Shown piece by piece: positions 1 to 9,323 of a DNA stretch of 64,000 nucleotides; the first letter of the stretch is position 1, and every line of letters starts with the position of its first letter. Both the position numbers and the translations under genes were made by a program. Source of the DNA: an uncultured bacterium. GTDB lineage: Bacteria; Hydrothermota; Hydrothermia; UBA1063; CAJXJZ01. Where the stretch lies: positions 66,798 through 130,797 of the forward strand of contig CAJXJZ010000001.1 in assembly GCA_913055745.1 (NCBI GenBank), given 5' to 3'. The notes under the pieces are model-generated. The model saw nothing but the letters and a program-made list of their open reading frames with translations. It was not told the origin of the DNA and did no database searches.

Positions 1-1434
1 GAAATAAGCGGTATTTTTGAGAAAGACAATAAAGAAGAGATAATCGTAAAGAGATTAATTGTTCCAAAGAGTAAGAGAAGCAGATTTTTAATTAACGATT
101 CACCAGTTGTAAGGGAAACTGTTATAAAAGAGATAGGTAGTTTCATAGAAATATCTTCACAGCATGAGCAGTCTTCACTCTTAAATGAGGCAAGTCACAT
201 AGACTACTATGATATACTCGCAGGGCTTTTGAATGAAAGAAAAGCATATCAAAGGGTCTATAAAAATTTTATACAATTAAAAAAAGAACTTGAAATAGAA
301 CAAAAAAGGCTGCAAGAACTTATAGAGAGAAAAAACTACCTACAATTTAAATTGAAGGAACTTGAGAAACTCAATACCTATGAGGGGGAAGAGAGGGAAC
401 TTGAGGATACTATATTTAGACTTGAGCATCTTGAAAGCCTTAAAATGGCATTTGAAGATGGTATAATGACTTTTTATGAAGGGGAAGGGAGCGTATATGA
501 AAAGACATCTTCTTTTATAAGGGCGTATTCTGACATGCTTGAAAAAGACGCAGAGGGGAAAAAACTACTCCCAATCTTGGATAATATACTTGTATCATCA
601 GAAGAGATTTTCACACGATTGCAAGAGGGCTTGTCTTTGCTTGAACTTGACCCAAAAGACCTTGAGAATAAAAGGGAAAGGCTATTTAAGATAAAAGAGA
701 TTATGTTGAGGTATGGCCTTCCATCAACCAGTAAAATCCTTGAAGAGATACAACACATAAAGGAACAATTGTCCAATTTAAAAATAAAAGAGGATGACAT
801 TGCGCATAAAAAGAAAGAACTCGAAGATTGCTATAAAGAACTAAAAGAAAAAGGTAATATGCTTAGCAAGAAAAGACTTGCCGCAAAACATCATATAGAG
901 AAAAAGATAATAAATGAATTGAAAAAACTTGGATTTAAGCATGTTCAGTTTAGTGTCATGCAAAGTGTATCAGAATTGGGTGAAAAGGGAAAGGATAGAA
1001 TACATTTTTATTTTTCTACAACAGACGCACCTCCTGCACCTATAAAAAAAATAGCATCAGGGGGAGAACTTTCACGCATTCTCCTTGCATTGAAAACACT
1101 CTCCTTAGGAAATGAAAGTGAAAAAGTCCTCATATTTGATGAAATTGATACAGGGATAGGCGGGAAAACAGCAAGGGTGGTGGGGAAAAACCTTAAAGAA
1201 CTCTCTAAATACAATCAGGTTATTGTCATTACGCATCTTCCTCAAATTGCATCCCTTGCAGATGCCCATTTCTTAGTAAAAAGAGAGGATGAAGAAAAAA
1301 CCCGAATAAAAATAAAAGAACTTAAGGAGAAAGAGCGTATTTTAGAGATTGCAAGGATGTTATCCGGCGATAGGATAACAGATAGTGCACTCAATCATGC
1401 AAAAACGCTAATGGAGGATAAGGAAGATGGATAA
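1..1434 (+). CDS. recN: DNA repair ATPase RecN, 3' part (5' end outside window)
   Basis: RecN is an SMC-like ATPase that acts early in double-strand break repair. The reading frame is open from base 1, so the ORF-track TTG start at 229 is not real; the upstream codons read like RecN, with SSQHEQSSLL just before it. The visible 477 residues hold a long coiled coil and then the C-terminal ATPase half: ABC signature SGGELSR, Walker B VLIFDEIDTGIGG and the switch region VITHLPQIASLAD. The N-terminal Walker A lies left of the window. The last 8 bases overlap rsfS, so the two are probably co-transcribed. The family call is secure; only completeness is unknown. Confidence 0.95.
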   Translation, partial: EISGIFEKDNKEEIIVKRLIVPKSKRSRFLINDSPVVRETVIKEIGSFIEISSQHEQSSLLNEASHIDYYDILAGLLNERKAYQRVYKNFIQLKKELEIEQKRLQELIERKNYLQFKLKELEKLNTYEGEERELEDTIFRLEHLESLKMAFEDGIMTFYEGEGSVYEKTSSFIRAYSDMLEKDAEGKKLLPILDNILVSSEEIFTRLQEGLSLLELDPKDLENKRERLFKIKEIMLRYGLPSTSKILEEIQHIKEQLSNLKIKEDDIAHKKKELEDCYKELKEKGNMLSKKRLAAKHHIEKKIINELKKLGFKHVQFSVMQSVSELGEKGKDRIHFYFSTTDAPPAPIKKIASGGELSRILLALKTLSLGNESEKVLIFDEIDTGIGGKTARVVGKNLKELSKYNQVIVITHLPQIASLADAHFLVKREDEEKTRIKIKELKEKERILEIARMLSGDRITDSALNHAKTLMEDKEDG

Positions 1435-1789
1435 AATTATAGAAACAACCATCAATGCAATACTTGAAAAAAAAGGTGAAGATGTGGTATTACTTGACTT
1501 CAGAGAGATGCAACGGCATTTTGTGGACTTTTTTGTTATAGCCACATGCGAAAATTTTGACCATATGGAAGCAGTATCCCAAAATATTCAGGAAAAACTT
1601 GACGAGATGAGTATTTTGCCACATCATATAGAACGTAAAAGAGGTGGTAAATGGTATCTTATGGATTTTGGATATTTTATTGTCCATCTCTTTACAAAAG
1701 AAGGCAGAGAGTTTTATGCCTTAGAAACCCTCTGGGGTGGAGCAAAAAGGAGAGTGTTTAAAGATGGCGAAGATACCTCGAAATCTTAA
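1427..1789 (+). CDS. rsfS: Ribosomal silencing factor RsfS (Iojap/YbeB)
   Basis: RsfS binds ribosomal protein uL14 and blocks joining of the ribosomal subunits when nutrients are short. At 120 residues it has the normal family length. Family landmarks are LLDFREMQ near the start, FVDFFVIAT, KWYLMDFGYFIVHLF and ALETLWG at the end. The ATG lies inside the end of recN, and the reading frame ends 26 bases past the argS start, so translation of the three genes is probably coupled. Confidence 0.93.
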   Translation: MDKIIETTINAILEKKGEDVVLLDFREMQRHFVDFFVIATCENFDHMEAVSQNIQEKLDEMSILPHHIERKRGGKWYLMDFGYFIVHLFTKEGREFYALETLWGGAKRRVFKDGEDTSKS

Positions 1790-3389
1790 ACATTATCTTG
1801 AAAACATCGTTAAGGAAACATTAAAAACAGCATTTAATATAGATACAGAGGTAATTTTTGAAGAAACACCAAAACCAGAATTTGGAGATTACTCATCCAA
1901 TTTTCTTTTTAGACTAAAAAAAGAACTCCCTCAGCCAATACAAACCGTGGGGGATATAATCACCCTTGAAGTTTTAAAAAAACTTCAACATATAGCCGAT
2001 GAAGTGAGTACACAAACTGGTTTCCTCAATATAAAACTCTCTAACAAGACCCTACACAACATTCTTCTGGAAATAAACAACAATCCTGATGAATACGGAA
2101 AAACCAACGTAGGAAATGGAAAATACATAAACCTTGAGTTTGTATCAGCCAATCCCACAGGCCCCTTAAACATCGTAAGTGCACGTGCTGCATCCATAGG
2201 CGACTCATTAAAAAGGATAATGAATTATGCAGGATATAAGGCAGAAAGCGAGTTCTATTCCAACAACGCAGGACAGCAGGTAAAACACCTTGTAGATTCT
2301 GTTAAATGGTGGATAAAAAAACTACAAGGCATCAATGAGGTATTCCCACCAGATGGATACAGGGGAGAATACTTAAAAGACATAGCAAAGATGGTAATAG
2401 AAAAAGGTATTGAGGAAGAGAAACTCCCTAAATTTATAACAGATACGATACTCAATGAGCAATTAGAGACATTAAAAGCGTTTGATGTTCATTATGACCA
2501 TGTAACAGGGGAGGATTTTATAAGAGAGAGCAAATTCCCAGGGCTTGTGCTAAGAGTCCTTAAGGATGAAAAGTTTCTCTTTTTTGAGGATGGGGCTACC
2601 TTTTTCAGGTCCACTGACTTTGGTGATACCGAACCGAGAGTTATCATACGAAGGGATGGAACAGGAACCTATTTCTTCTACGACCTCGCATATCACCTTT
2701 ATAAATTGCACCGCGGTTATGACGAACTTATTGATATACTTGGGCCAGACCATCACGGATACATTAAGAGAATGGAAGCAGGACTTTCTGCTCTGGGTTA
2801 TCCTGGAAAATTAAAGATTATTATTGCTCAGCAGGTTAGCCTTCTTAAAAATGGTGAGAAAATAAAAATGTCTAAACGCAGGGGTGAGTATTACACCTTA
2901 AGGGAACTTCTACGAGAAGTAAAAAAGGATGCTGCAAGGTTTTTCTTCCTTATGAGAACCAGGGATGCACATCTTGATTTTGACATAGACCTTGCAAAAA
3001 AGATAGGAAAAGAAAACCCTGTTTATTATGTGCAGTACATGCATGCAAGGAGTAATTCCCTTCTAAAGCATGGGAGAGAGCACTCCATCATCCCTAAATG
3101 CAATAATCTTAGACTACTAAGATTGCCTGAAGAACGCCTTCTCATGAGAAGACTCATGTACTTTCCTGATACTGTAGAAAGGGCTGCCCAAAGGATGGAG
3201 CCACATGAGATACCAAGATACCTCATCAAACTTGCTGATATATTCCATAACTATTACCAGAAAAACCGCATAATAGATCCCAAAAAACCAGAACTTTCAG
3301 GTGCAAGGCTATACCTTGTGCTTGCTGTTAAAAATGTAGTGAAAAAAGCCCTCTATCTCATAGGGGTAAATGCACCAGAAGAGATGTGA
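1764..3389 (+). CDS. argS: Arginyl-tRNA synthetase
   Basis: Class I synthetase charging tRNA-Arg. The ATG at 1764 (MAKIPRN) is preferred over the ORF-track start at 1737 because an AAGGAG lies about 10 bases upstream; this gives 541 residues, normal for bacterial ArgRS. It has an N-terminal Add1-like domain, the ANPTGPL block at about residue 129, and the KMSKR loop at about residue 367. The all-helical anticodon-binding domain with YVQYMHAR and a KNVVKKALYLIGV tail is present. Odd point: the class I HIGH signature after ANPTGPL reads NIVSAR rather than H-x-GHAR. The rest is complete, so the enzyme is probably active, with a lineage variant of the motif. It overlaps rsfS upstream and nearly touches rph downstream. 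Confidence 0.95.
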   Translation: MAKIPRNLKHYLENIVKETLKTAFNIDTEVIFEETPKPEFGDYSSNFLFRLKKELPQPIQTVGDIITLEVLKKLQHIADEVSTQTGFLNIKLSNKTLHNILLEINNNPDEYGKTNVGNGKYINLEFVSANPTGPLNIVSARAASIGDSLKRIMNYAGYKAESEFYSNNAGQQVKHLVDSVKWWIKKLQGINEVFPPDGYRGEYLKDIAKMVIEKGIEEEKLPKFITDTILNEQLETLKAFDVHYDHVTGEDFIRESKFPGLVLRVLKDEKFLFFEDGATFFRSTDFGDTEPRVIIRRDGTGTYFFYDLAYHLYKLHRGYDELIDILGPDHHGYIKRMEAGLSALGYPGKLKIIIAQQVSLLKNGEKIKMSKRRGEYYTLRELLREVKKDAARFFFLMRTRDAHLDFDIDLAKKIGKENPVYYVQYMHARSNSLLKHGREHSIIPKCNNLRLLRLPEERLLMRRLMYFPDTVERAAQRMEPHEIPRYLIKLADIFHNYYQKNRIIDPKKPELSGARLYLVLAVKNVVKKALYLIGVNAPEEM

Positions 3390-3391
3390 AA

Positions 3392-4120
3392 ATGAGTGAT
3401 TTAACACTTAGACCATTTAAAATAACAAGGAATTTTATGAAGAACGCAGAGGGCTCATGCCTCGTGGAAATGGGCAACACAAAGGTTATATGCTCTGCAA
3501 GTGTAAGCGAGCAAGTGCCCCACTGGATGAAAAATGCTGGCATGGGCTGGGTCACCGCTGAATACGCAATGCTTCCACGTTCAACCCATGAAAGAAAGCC
3601 CAGAGAATCCCGACTCGGAAGGCTTGATTCAAGATCTGTTGAAATATCAAGAATAATAGGACGTGCATTAAGAGGTGTTATTGACTTACGTAAACTTGAC
3701 GGTTTTACTATTGTCATTGATTGCGATGTCCTTCAGGCAGATGGTGGAACAAGAACCGCATCTATTAATGGAGGCTTTTCAGCCCTCTACGACGCTATAA
3801 CCTTTCTACTTGAAAAGAAACTCATAAAAGAGAACCCTATCAAAGAATTTATTGGCGCTGTTTCAGTAGGTAAAGTGGGGAGAAAATTTGTCGTTGACCT
3901 TTGCTATGAAGAGGACTCTCGTGCAGATGTAGACTTAAATGTAACAATGAGTGAATCGGGTAAAATCATTGATATACAAGGAACAGGTGAGAGAAGTGGG
4001 TTTAAAATAGAAGAACTCAATCAGATGCTTTCACTTGCTGAAAAAGCAATTAAAGAAATTATAGCATATCAGAAAAAAAATCTTTTAGGAGACCATTTAA
4101 ACAGAATGATGAAAAGATAA
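3392..4120 (+). CDS. rph: Ribonuclease PH
   Basis: Phosphorolytic 3'-to-5' exoribonuclease that trims tRNA 3' ends. Family blocks are [59 protein letters not shown] and LDFN-like [14 protein letters not shown] at 3392 (MSDLTLRPF) is preferred over the GTG at 3386, which overlaps the argS stop. The protein, 242 residues, lacks the usual MRxDGR lead-in, so its N-terminus is slightly shorter than typical. A transaldolase with a strong ribosome binding site follows after 13 bases. Confidence 0.95.
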   Translation: MSDLTLRPFKITRNFMKNAEGSCLVEMGNTKVICSASVSEQVPHWMKNAGMGWVTAEYAMLPRSTHERKPRESRLGRLDSRSVEISRIIGRALRGVIDLRKLDGFTIVIDCDVLQADGGTRTASINGGFSALYDAITFLLEKKLIKENPIKEFIGAVSVGKVGRKFVVDLCYEEDSRADVDLNVTMSESGKIIDIQGTGERSGFKIEELNQMLSLAEKAIKEIIAYQKKNLLGDHLNRMMKR

Positions 4121-4133
4121 AAGGAGGTATTGG

Positions 4134-4784
4134 ATGAAGATTTTTATAGATACAGCAAATCTTGAAGATATTAGGGAAATTGCAAAATGGGGCATCTTAG
4201 AAGGGGCAACCACAAATCCAACACTTCTGTCAAGAGAAGGCAAAGACCCTGAAAAGGTATTAAAAGAGATATGTGAACTTGTGCCAGGACCTGTATCTGC
4301 TGAGGTTACATCCGAGGTAGCAGAAGACATGGTGAAAGAGGCACAAAAACTTGCAAAAATCCACAAAAACATTGTAATAAAAATACCTTTTACCGTAGAG
4401 GGATTGAAGGCAGTAAGAGCTCTTAAGGAAGAAGGTATAAAAACCAATGTAACTCTTGTTTTCACCCCGGTGCAGGCACTTCTTGCAGCAAAGGCAGGAG
4501 CAAGTTTCGTATCACCCTTTGTTGGAAGATTAGATGATATACAGGCTAATGGGATGGAAATGGTAGAGGATATAATAACCATTTTTGAAAACTACGACAT
4601 CCAAACAGAAGTGATAGTTGCATCAATAAGGCATCCCATGCATGTTCTTGAGGCAGCATTAGTGGGAGCACATATAGCAACAATACCACCAAAGGTGATT
4701 CGCCAGATGGTAAAGCACCCACTTACCGATATAGGTATTCAAAGGTTCCTTGAGGATTGGAAAAAACTAAATAAAAAAGGATGA
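4134..4784 (+). CDS. fsa: Transaldolase / fructose-6-phosphate aldolase (TalC-MipB family)
   Basis: Small class I aldolase of the pentose phosphate pathway or of fructose-6-phosphate cleavage. The 216 residues match the short TalC/MipB family rather than the longer classical transaldolase. [13 protein letters not shown] and GATTNPTLL open the protein and the Schiff-base lysine lies in NIVIKIPFT, close to residue 86. [12 protein letters not shown] and [10 protein letters not shown] are at the C-terminus. An AAAGGAGGT sits 6 bases before the ATG. Sequence alone does not separate transaldolase from F6P aldolase activity. Its stop overlaps the next gene by ATGA. Confidence 0.92.
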   Translation: MKIFIDTANLEDIREIAKWGILEGATTNPTLLSREGKDPEKVLKEICELVPGPVSAEVTSEVAEDMVKEAQKLAKIHKNIVIKIPFTVEGLKAVRALKEEGIKTNVTLVFTPVQALLAAKAGASFVSPFVGRLDDIQANGMEMVEDIITIFENYDIQTEVIVASIRHPMHVLEAALVGAHIATIPPKVIRQMVKHPLTDIGIQRFLEDWKKLNKKG

Positions 4785-6196
4785 ACGTCAACAAGTTTAA
4801 TCTATTACTACTTGGTATCTTTACCCTTTTTACAGGTTGTAATAGGAAACATCCGTCCAAAAATATATCACTTATAGATACACTCTATGCAAAAGAACAT
4901 GACCTTTCCTCTTCAAGACGCACGGCTATTGTTGAAGCAACAGAAAAAGTAAGCAAAGCCGTGGTCTCAATTACCTCTCAAAGCACTCAAATTGTGGCAG
5001 AATCCCCATTTTTCAACGACCCATTCTTTGATTTTTGGCGGGGTTTTTTCCCGCCTTCATACAGGAAAGAACAAATAAAATCTCTTGGCTCTGGGGTTAT
5101 CGTTTCGCCAGATGGGTACATAATCACCAACCAGCATGTTGTAAACGGAGGCGATAAGATAACAGTGACATTGGAAGATGGTAGAACATTTAAAGCAAAG
5201 ATTGTGGGGCAGGATGAAAGATTGGATCTTGCACTTTTAAAGATAGATGCACAAGACCTTCCATTTGCAAGGTTTTTTAACTCTGACAGTCTGTATATTG
5301 GCGAATGGGCAATAGCCATCGGTAATCCCTTTGGCTTTCTTCTTGAAGATCTATCACCCACAGTAACGCAGGGAGTTGTATCGGCATTGCATAGAACAAT
5401 TAGAGGTAAAAATTCAGAACACGAATACAGAGACATGATTCAGACTGATGCATCAATTAATCCAGGCAATTCAGGAGGGCCACTTGTAAATGCATTAGGA
5501 CTGGTAATAGGGATCAACACCTTTATAATATCAAAGTCAGGAGGCAATGAGGGTATTGGCTTTGCAATCCCTTCAAATACGGTAGTTAAAGTAATAAAAG
5601 AATTAAAAGAGTACCATAAGGTAAGGCGTGCTTTCTGGGGATTTTCAGCACAAAACCTCACACCCTCCCTCAAAAAAGCGCTCTCTTATAAAAAAGTTGG
5701 TGGCATACTTGTTAATAATGTGTTTTTCAAGGACACAAAATTAAAAGAAGGAGATGTTATAACGCATATCAATGGTCGGAGGATATTCAATACCGGAGAC
5801 TTAGAAGATATCACTTACGCTTTATTACCCAAAGAGGTGCTTAAAATAAGATATATAAGAGCAGGACATATAGGAACGGCTACAATCAGAGCACGAGAAT
5901 TAAGGTATAACGAGGTTAATATTGAAAAACTACGCATTAAATGCACCAGATTAACACAAGAACTTGCGGCATTCTTAAAAATACCATATTCAAATGGCAT
6001 TCTGATTACAGAAGTAGACCCTTCTGGCTATGGCATGCAGTTTGGGCTTCAAAAAAACGATATTATATTCCAAATAAACAATAAAAAAATACAAAACCCT
6101 GATGACTTGAATAGAGAACTTAAAAAACCCGGGAGAAAAATATTGTTTGTAGACAGGGGTGGAGAGAAGTTCACACTGAGTTTTGTGGTATACTAA
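4781..6196 (+). CDS. HtrA/DegP-type serine protease with two PDZ domains, probable lipoprotein
   Basis: Envelope protein quality-control protease. A hydrophobic N-terminus ending LFTGC (Cys20) looks like a lipobox, so the protein is probably anchored as a lipoprotein rather than free in the periplasm. The trypsin-like domain has the full triad: His119 in ITNQHVV, Asp149 in RLDLALLK and Ser231 in NPGNSGGP. Two PDZ domains follow, about residues 280-360 and 380-470. Length 471 matches DegP/DegQ. The ATGA overlap with the transaldolase gene implies coupled translation. No heat-shock type promoter was seen, since it lies inside an operon. Confidence 0.92.
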   Translation: MNVNKFNLLLLGIFTLFTGCNRKHPSKNISLIDTLYAKEHDLSSSRRTAIVEATEKVSKAVVSITSQSTQIVAESPFFNDPFFDFWRGFFPPSYRKEQIKSLGSGVIVSPDGYIITNQHVVNGGDKITVTLEDGRTFKAKIVGQDERLDLALLKIDAQDLPFARFFNSDSLYIGEWAIAIGNPFGFLLEDLSPTVTQGVVSALHRTIRGKNSEHEYRDMIQTDASINPGNSGGPLVNALGLVIGINTFIISKSGGNEGIGFAIPSNTVVKVIKELKEYHKVRRAFWGFSAQNLTPSLKKALSYKKVGGILVNNVFFKDTKLKEGDVITHINGRRIFNTGDLEDITYALLPKEVLKIRYIRAGHIGTATIRARELRYNEVNIEKLRIKCTRLTQELAAFLKIPYSNGILITEVDPSGYGMQFGLQKNDIIFQINNKKIQNPDDLNRELKKPGRKILFVDRGGEKFTLSFVVY

Positions 6197-6976
6197 ATGG
6201 ATAGAGAAACGAAGGTAGGACTTACTCTTATAACGCTTTTTGCCATCTTCATATTTGGCTATTTGTGGCTAACAAATTTCAAAATAAGAGCAAAAAGACA
6301 CTACTATTTCATAAAATTCAAAGAGGTTGGCTGGATAAAAAAAGGTGACCCTGTCACCGTATTAGGCGTTCCCAATGGAAAGGTGGAGGATGTTAAACTC
6401 TATCCAGATAGCGTTATTGTAAAGATTTCAATAAACGACTTAAGACTAACAAAAGGAACCATAGCCTACATAGAATCACAAGGCATCATTGGGCAGATGC
6501 GCATTTCACTTAAACTGGGAAAAGGCAAGCCCCTTGAGGATAAGAGCACTATTTTGGGCATAAAGCGAAAAGACCTTGCAGACATCATCGCATTCTTAGG
6601 TGATGCATCAGACAGCATTATGCATATTATCCATAATCTCAATATCGGAATAAAAAAAATGGATACAACCCTTACATCAACAAAATACGATATACAAACA
6701 TTTTTAATGCGTACATCCTCCCATCTTGACACCCTCAAAGCGCTTCTTTCATCAGAAAAAACAAACCTTGATACAACCCACAAGATGCTAAACAAACTAC
6801 TTGCAGATTATGATACCGTTGCAATAATACTCAAACTCAGCAACGGAAGCCTCATAAAATTTATACAGGAAGATTCACTTTACAGGCACATGGATTCAAC
6901 AATCAATGTACTTAATGGCCTATTAAAGGACTTAAAAGAACATCCAGAAAAATATCTTAAAATTTCTGTATTCTAA
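6197..6976 (+). CDS. MCE/MlaD-family lipid-binding protein
   Basis: Single N-terminal membrane anchor (about residues 9-27, LITLFAIFIFGYLWL) followed by one MCE domain (about 35-115) with the family pattern GDPVTVLGVPNGKVEDVKL and the later GIIGQMRISL. A long helical C-terminus follows. MCE proteins form rings that carry lipids between membranes as part of Mla-type ABC systems. No MlaE permease or MlaF ATPase is adjacent, so partners must be elsewhere. It starts one base after the protease stop and its own stop overlaps radA (TAATG). Confidence 0.85.
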   Translation: MDRETKVGLTLITLFAIFIFGYLWLTNFKIRAKRHYYFIKFKEVGWIKKGDPVTVLGVPNGKVEDVKLYPDSVIVKISINDLRLTKGTIAYIESQGIIGQMRISLKLGKGKPLEDKSTILGIKRKDLADIIAFLGDASDSIMHIIHNLNIGIKKMDTTLTSTKYDIQTFLMRTSSHLDTLKALLSSEKTNLDTTHKMLNKLLADYDTVAIILKLSNGSLIKFIQEDSLYRHMDSTINVLNGLLKDLKEHPEKYLKISVF

Positions 6977-8313
6977 TGGCAAAAACAAAAACTGTTTTCA
7001 TTTGTGAAAACTGTGGTTATGAGAGCCCACGATGGCTTGGAAGATGTCCTTCATGCGGTGCATGGAACTCTTTTAAAGAAGTTAAAATAGAGGATAGAAA
7101 ATCATGGATTGAACACGATGAGCACCTGCCCTCCCCTACCCCACTCAAGGATATACAGAATACATATAAGGTTAAAATCCCAACAAACATAGAGGAATTA
7201 GACCGCGTTCTTGGTGGTGGCCTTACAAAATCATCATACACATTAATTGCTGGAGAGCCTGGAATAGGCAAATCCACTTTAATCCTTCAGATGGCATTTA
7301 ACCTTGCAAAACAAGGCACGGTTTTATATGTATCAGGCGAGGAATCGAAAGAGCAAATAAAATCGCGTGCAGAGAGAATTGGCTATATACCGTCCAATGT
7401 ATTTGTTCTTTCTGCACTATCTCTTGAACAGATCACAAAAATTGCACTTGAAAACAAGGCAGATTTCCTTATAATAGACTCCATCCAGACCATTTATTCA
7501 GAGAAATTAGAACAGGCACCACAAAGCGTGGCACAACTTAGGGAATGTGGAGGCGAGCTCTTAAGGTTCACCAAAAAAACAGGCATAACCACACTTATCA
7601 TAGGACATATAACAAAAGTGGGTGATATTGCAGGGCCTAAAATACTTGAACACATGGTTGATGTGGTTCTTTTACTTGAGGGCGATAAAAACACAGGTTT
7701 CCGCATATTAAGAGCACAGAAAAACAGGTTTGGACCTACCGATGAGGTTGGGTTATTTGAAATGACCCCAAAAGGCCTTGTTCCCGTCTCACCACACACA
7801 CTTTTAGAACTCCATAAACACAACCTTCCCATAGGAAGCACTATATGTCCTGTACTTGAGGGCACAAGGGTCTTTTTAGTGGAAATCCAAGCACTTTTGA
7901 CCCCTACACCATTTTCAATGCCCATAAGAAATGTAAGTGGTTATGATATAAAAAGGCTACAGATACTCCTCGCTGTTATAGAAAACAATCTTTCATTACA
8001 TCTAAGAGGCATGGATACATTTATAAATATAACAGGAGGATTAAAGATAAAGGATACATCAACTGACCTTGCCGTCATAGGTGCGATACTCTCATCTTTT
8101 CGTAAAAAACAGCCTTTTTCAAGAATAGGACTTTTAGGCGAGGTGGGTCTTTCAGGAGAGATTAGAAAGGTGAAAAAAATTGAAAAAAGATTAGAAGAAC
8201 TAAAAAGGTTTGGCTTTAAGGGTGCTATTGTTCCAGATATCCGACTTGATGTAGATGGATTAGAACTCTATCCAACAAAGAATATAAGGGAGGTTTATGA
8301 ACAATGGTTCTAA
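6976..8313 (+). CDS. radA: DNA repair protein RadA (Sms)
   Basis: RecA-like ATPase that drives branch migration during recombination. Domains in order: C4 zinc finger (CENCGYESPRWLGRCPSC, residues about 10-30), Walker A GEPGIGKS at about residue 92, the RadA-specific KNRFG motif (AQKNRFGPTDEVG), and a Lon-like C-terminal domain with GLLGEVGLSGEIR. At 445 residues it is full length. Start and stop overlap its neighbours, placing it firmly in the same operon. The radA then yacL-type order is also known from Firmicutes. Confidence 0.96.
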   Translation: MAKTKTVFICENCGYESPRWLGRCPSCGAWNSFKEVKIEDRKSWIEHDEHLPSPTPLKDIQNTYKVKIPTNIEELDRVLGGGLTKSSYTLIAGEPGIGKSTLILQMAFNLAKQGTVLYVSGEESKEQIKSRAERIGYIPSNVFVLSALSLEQITKIALENKADFLIIDSIQTIYSEKLEQAPQSVAQLRECGGELLRFTKKTGITTLIIGHITKVGDIAGPKILEHMVDVVLLLEGDKNTGFRILRAQKNRFGPTDEVGLFEMTPKGLVPVSPHTLLELHKHNLPIGSTICPVLEGTRVFLVEIQALLTPTPFSMPIRNVSGYDIKRLQILLAVIENNLSLHLRGMDTFINITGGLKIKDTSTDLAVIGAILSSFRKKQPFSRIGLLGEVGLSGEIRKVKKIEKRLEELKRFGFKGAIVPDIRLDVDGLELYPTKNIREVYEQWF

Positions 8314-9323
8314 GTAATATAATGAAAGTACTTTTTCTTGTGGTTTTTACTCTCGCTTCATTTGAGTTTGCAAGGTATTATAAAAAGCCTACACTACCTT
8401 ATGTTGGCGTAGCCATCTTATTGAGTATTATTGCGTTTTTAATTGAACGTCTTATAAAAAAGAAGAAACTTAAAGACCTTCTCATTGCATTCTTAGGTAT
8501 CACCATAGGGCTTACAACAGGAGCCATTGTAGGCATACTACTTTCTCTCATTCCAACATTTAAGCCAATATTGCCCCTTGTGTATATAGCATCAATACTA
8601 TTCTTCACATACATATCCTTTGTCCTCATTCTCTCCAAGAAGGATGAACTCTTTGAAGATCTCACATCAACACAAAAGCATAAGAGTACATCACACAAAA
8701 AACAGTATTATACAAAACATATCCCTTTGAAAATAGTGGATACAAGTGCAATAATTGACGGAAGGATTCTTGAGGCGGCAAAGATAGGCTTTATTGAAGG
8801 CACACTAATAATTCCAAAATTCGTTTTGCGAGAACTACAAAATATTGCAGACTCCAAGGAACACGATAGGAGATTAAAAGGAAGACACGGTCTTGAAATC
8901 ATAAAGAAACTTAAGGAATTGAAAGAACCAGAGATATGGTTCCCAGACGATGATTTTCCACACATAAAAGAAGTAGACCAAAAACTCATTGAACTTGCAA
9001 AAAGGAAGCATGCTAAACTCATTACAACAGATTATAATCTTCAAGAACTTGCAGAAATTAGGGGAATTAAGGTTCTAAATATAAATCAACTGGCACTTAG
9101 CATAAAGCCACCCCTTCAGGCAGGCGATAACATAAAAATAAAGATAGTAAGAGAAGGAAAAGACAAAGGTCAGGGTATAGGGTATTTAATAGATGGAACA
9201 ATGGTTGTTGTTGACGATGCAGCATCTTATATAGGAAAAGAAATAGAATGCACTGTGCATTCAATAATTCAACAGGATACAGGCAGAATCGTTTTTGCCC
9301 GTATTAAAGGGAGGGAAAAATGA
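8304..9323 (+). CDS. PIN-TRAM membrane protein (YacL family)
   Basis: Four predicted membrane helices in the first ~115 residues, then a PIN nuclease domain from about residue 142 (VDTSAIIDGRIL with acidic residues, and LITTDYNLQELAEI), and a C-terminal TRAM RNA-binding domain (about 275-335). This is the layout of Bacillus YacL, whose gene also lies next to radA. PIN domains are Mg-dependent RNases; whether this one cuts RNA is untested in the family as far as I can say. ATG at 8304 has GGAGGT nine bases upstream; an internal ATG at 8322 is a weaker option. Confidence 0.88.
   Translation: MVLSNIMKVLFLVVFTLASFEFARYYKKPTLPYVGVAILLSIIAFLIERLIKKKKLKDLLIAFLGITIGLTTGAIVGILLSLIPTFKPILPLVYIASILFFTYISFVLILSKKDELFEDLTSTQKHKSTSHKKQYYTKHIPLKIVDTSAIIDGRILEAAKIGFIEGTLIIPKFVLRELQNIADSKEHDRRLKGRHGLEIIKKLKELKEPEIWFPDDDFPHIKEVDQKLIELAKRKHAKLITTDYNLQELAEIRGIKVLNINQLALSIKPPLQAGDNIKIKIVREGKDKGQGIGYLIDGTMVVVDDAASYIGKEIECTVHSIIQQDTGRIVFARIKGREK

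Noticed and set aside
229-1434. recN starting at TTG 229
   Set aside because: The same frame is open to base 1 and encodes RecN-like sequence, so the gene is cut by the window edge.
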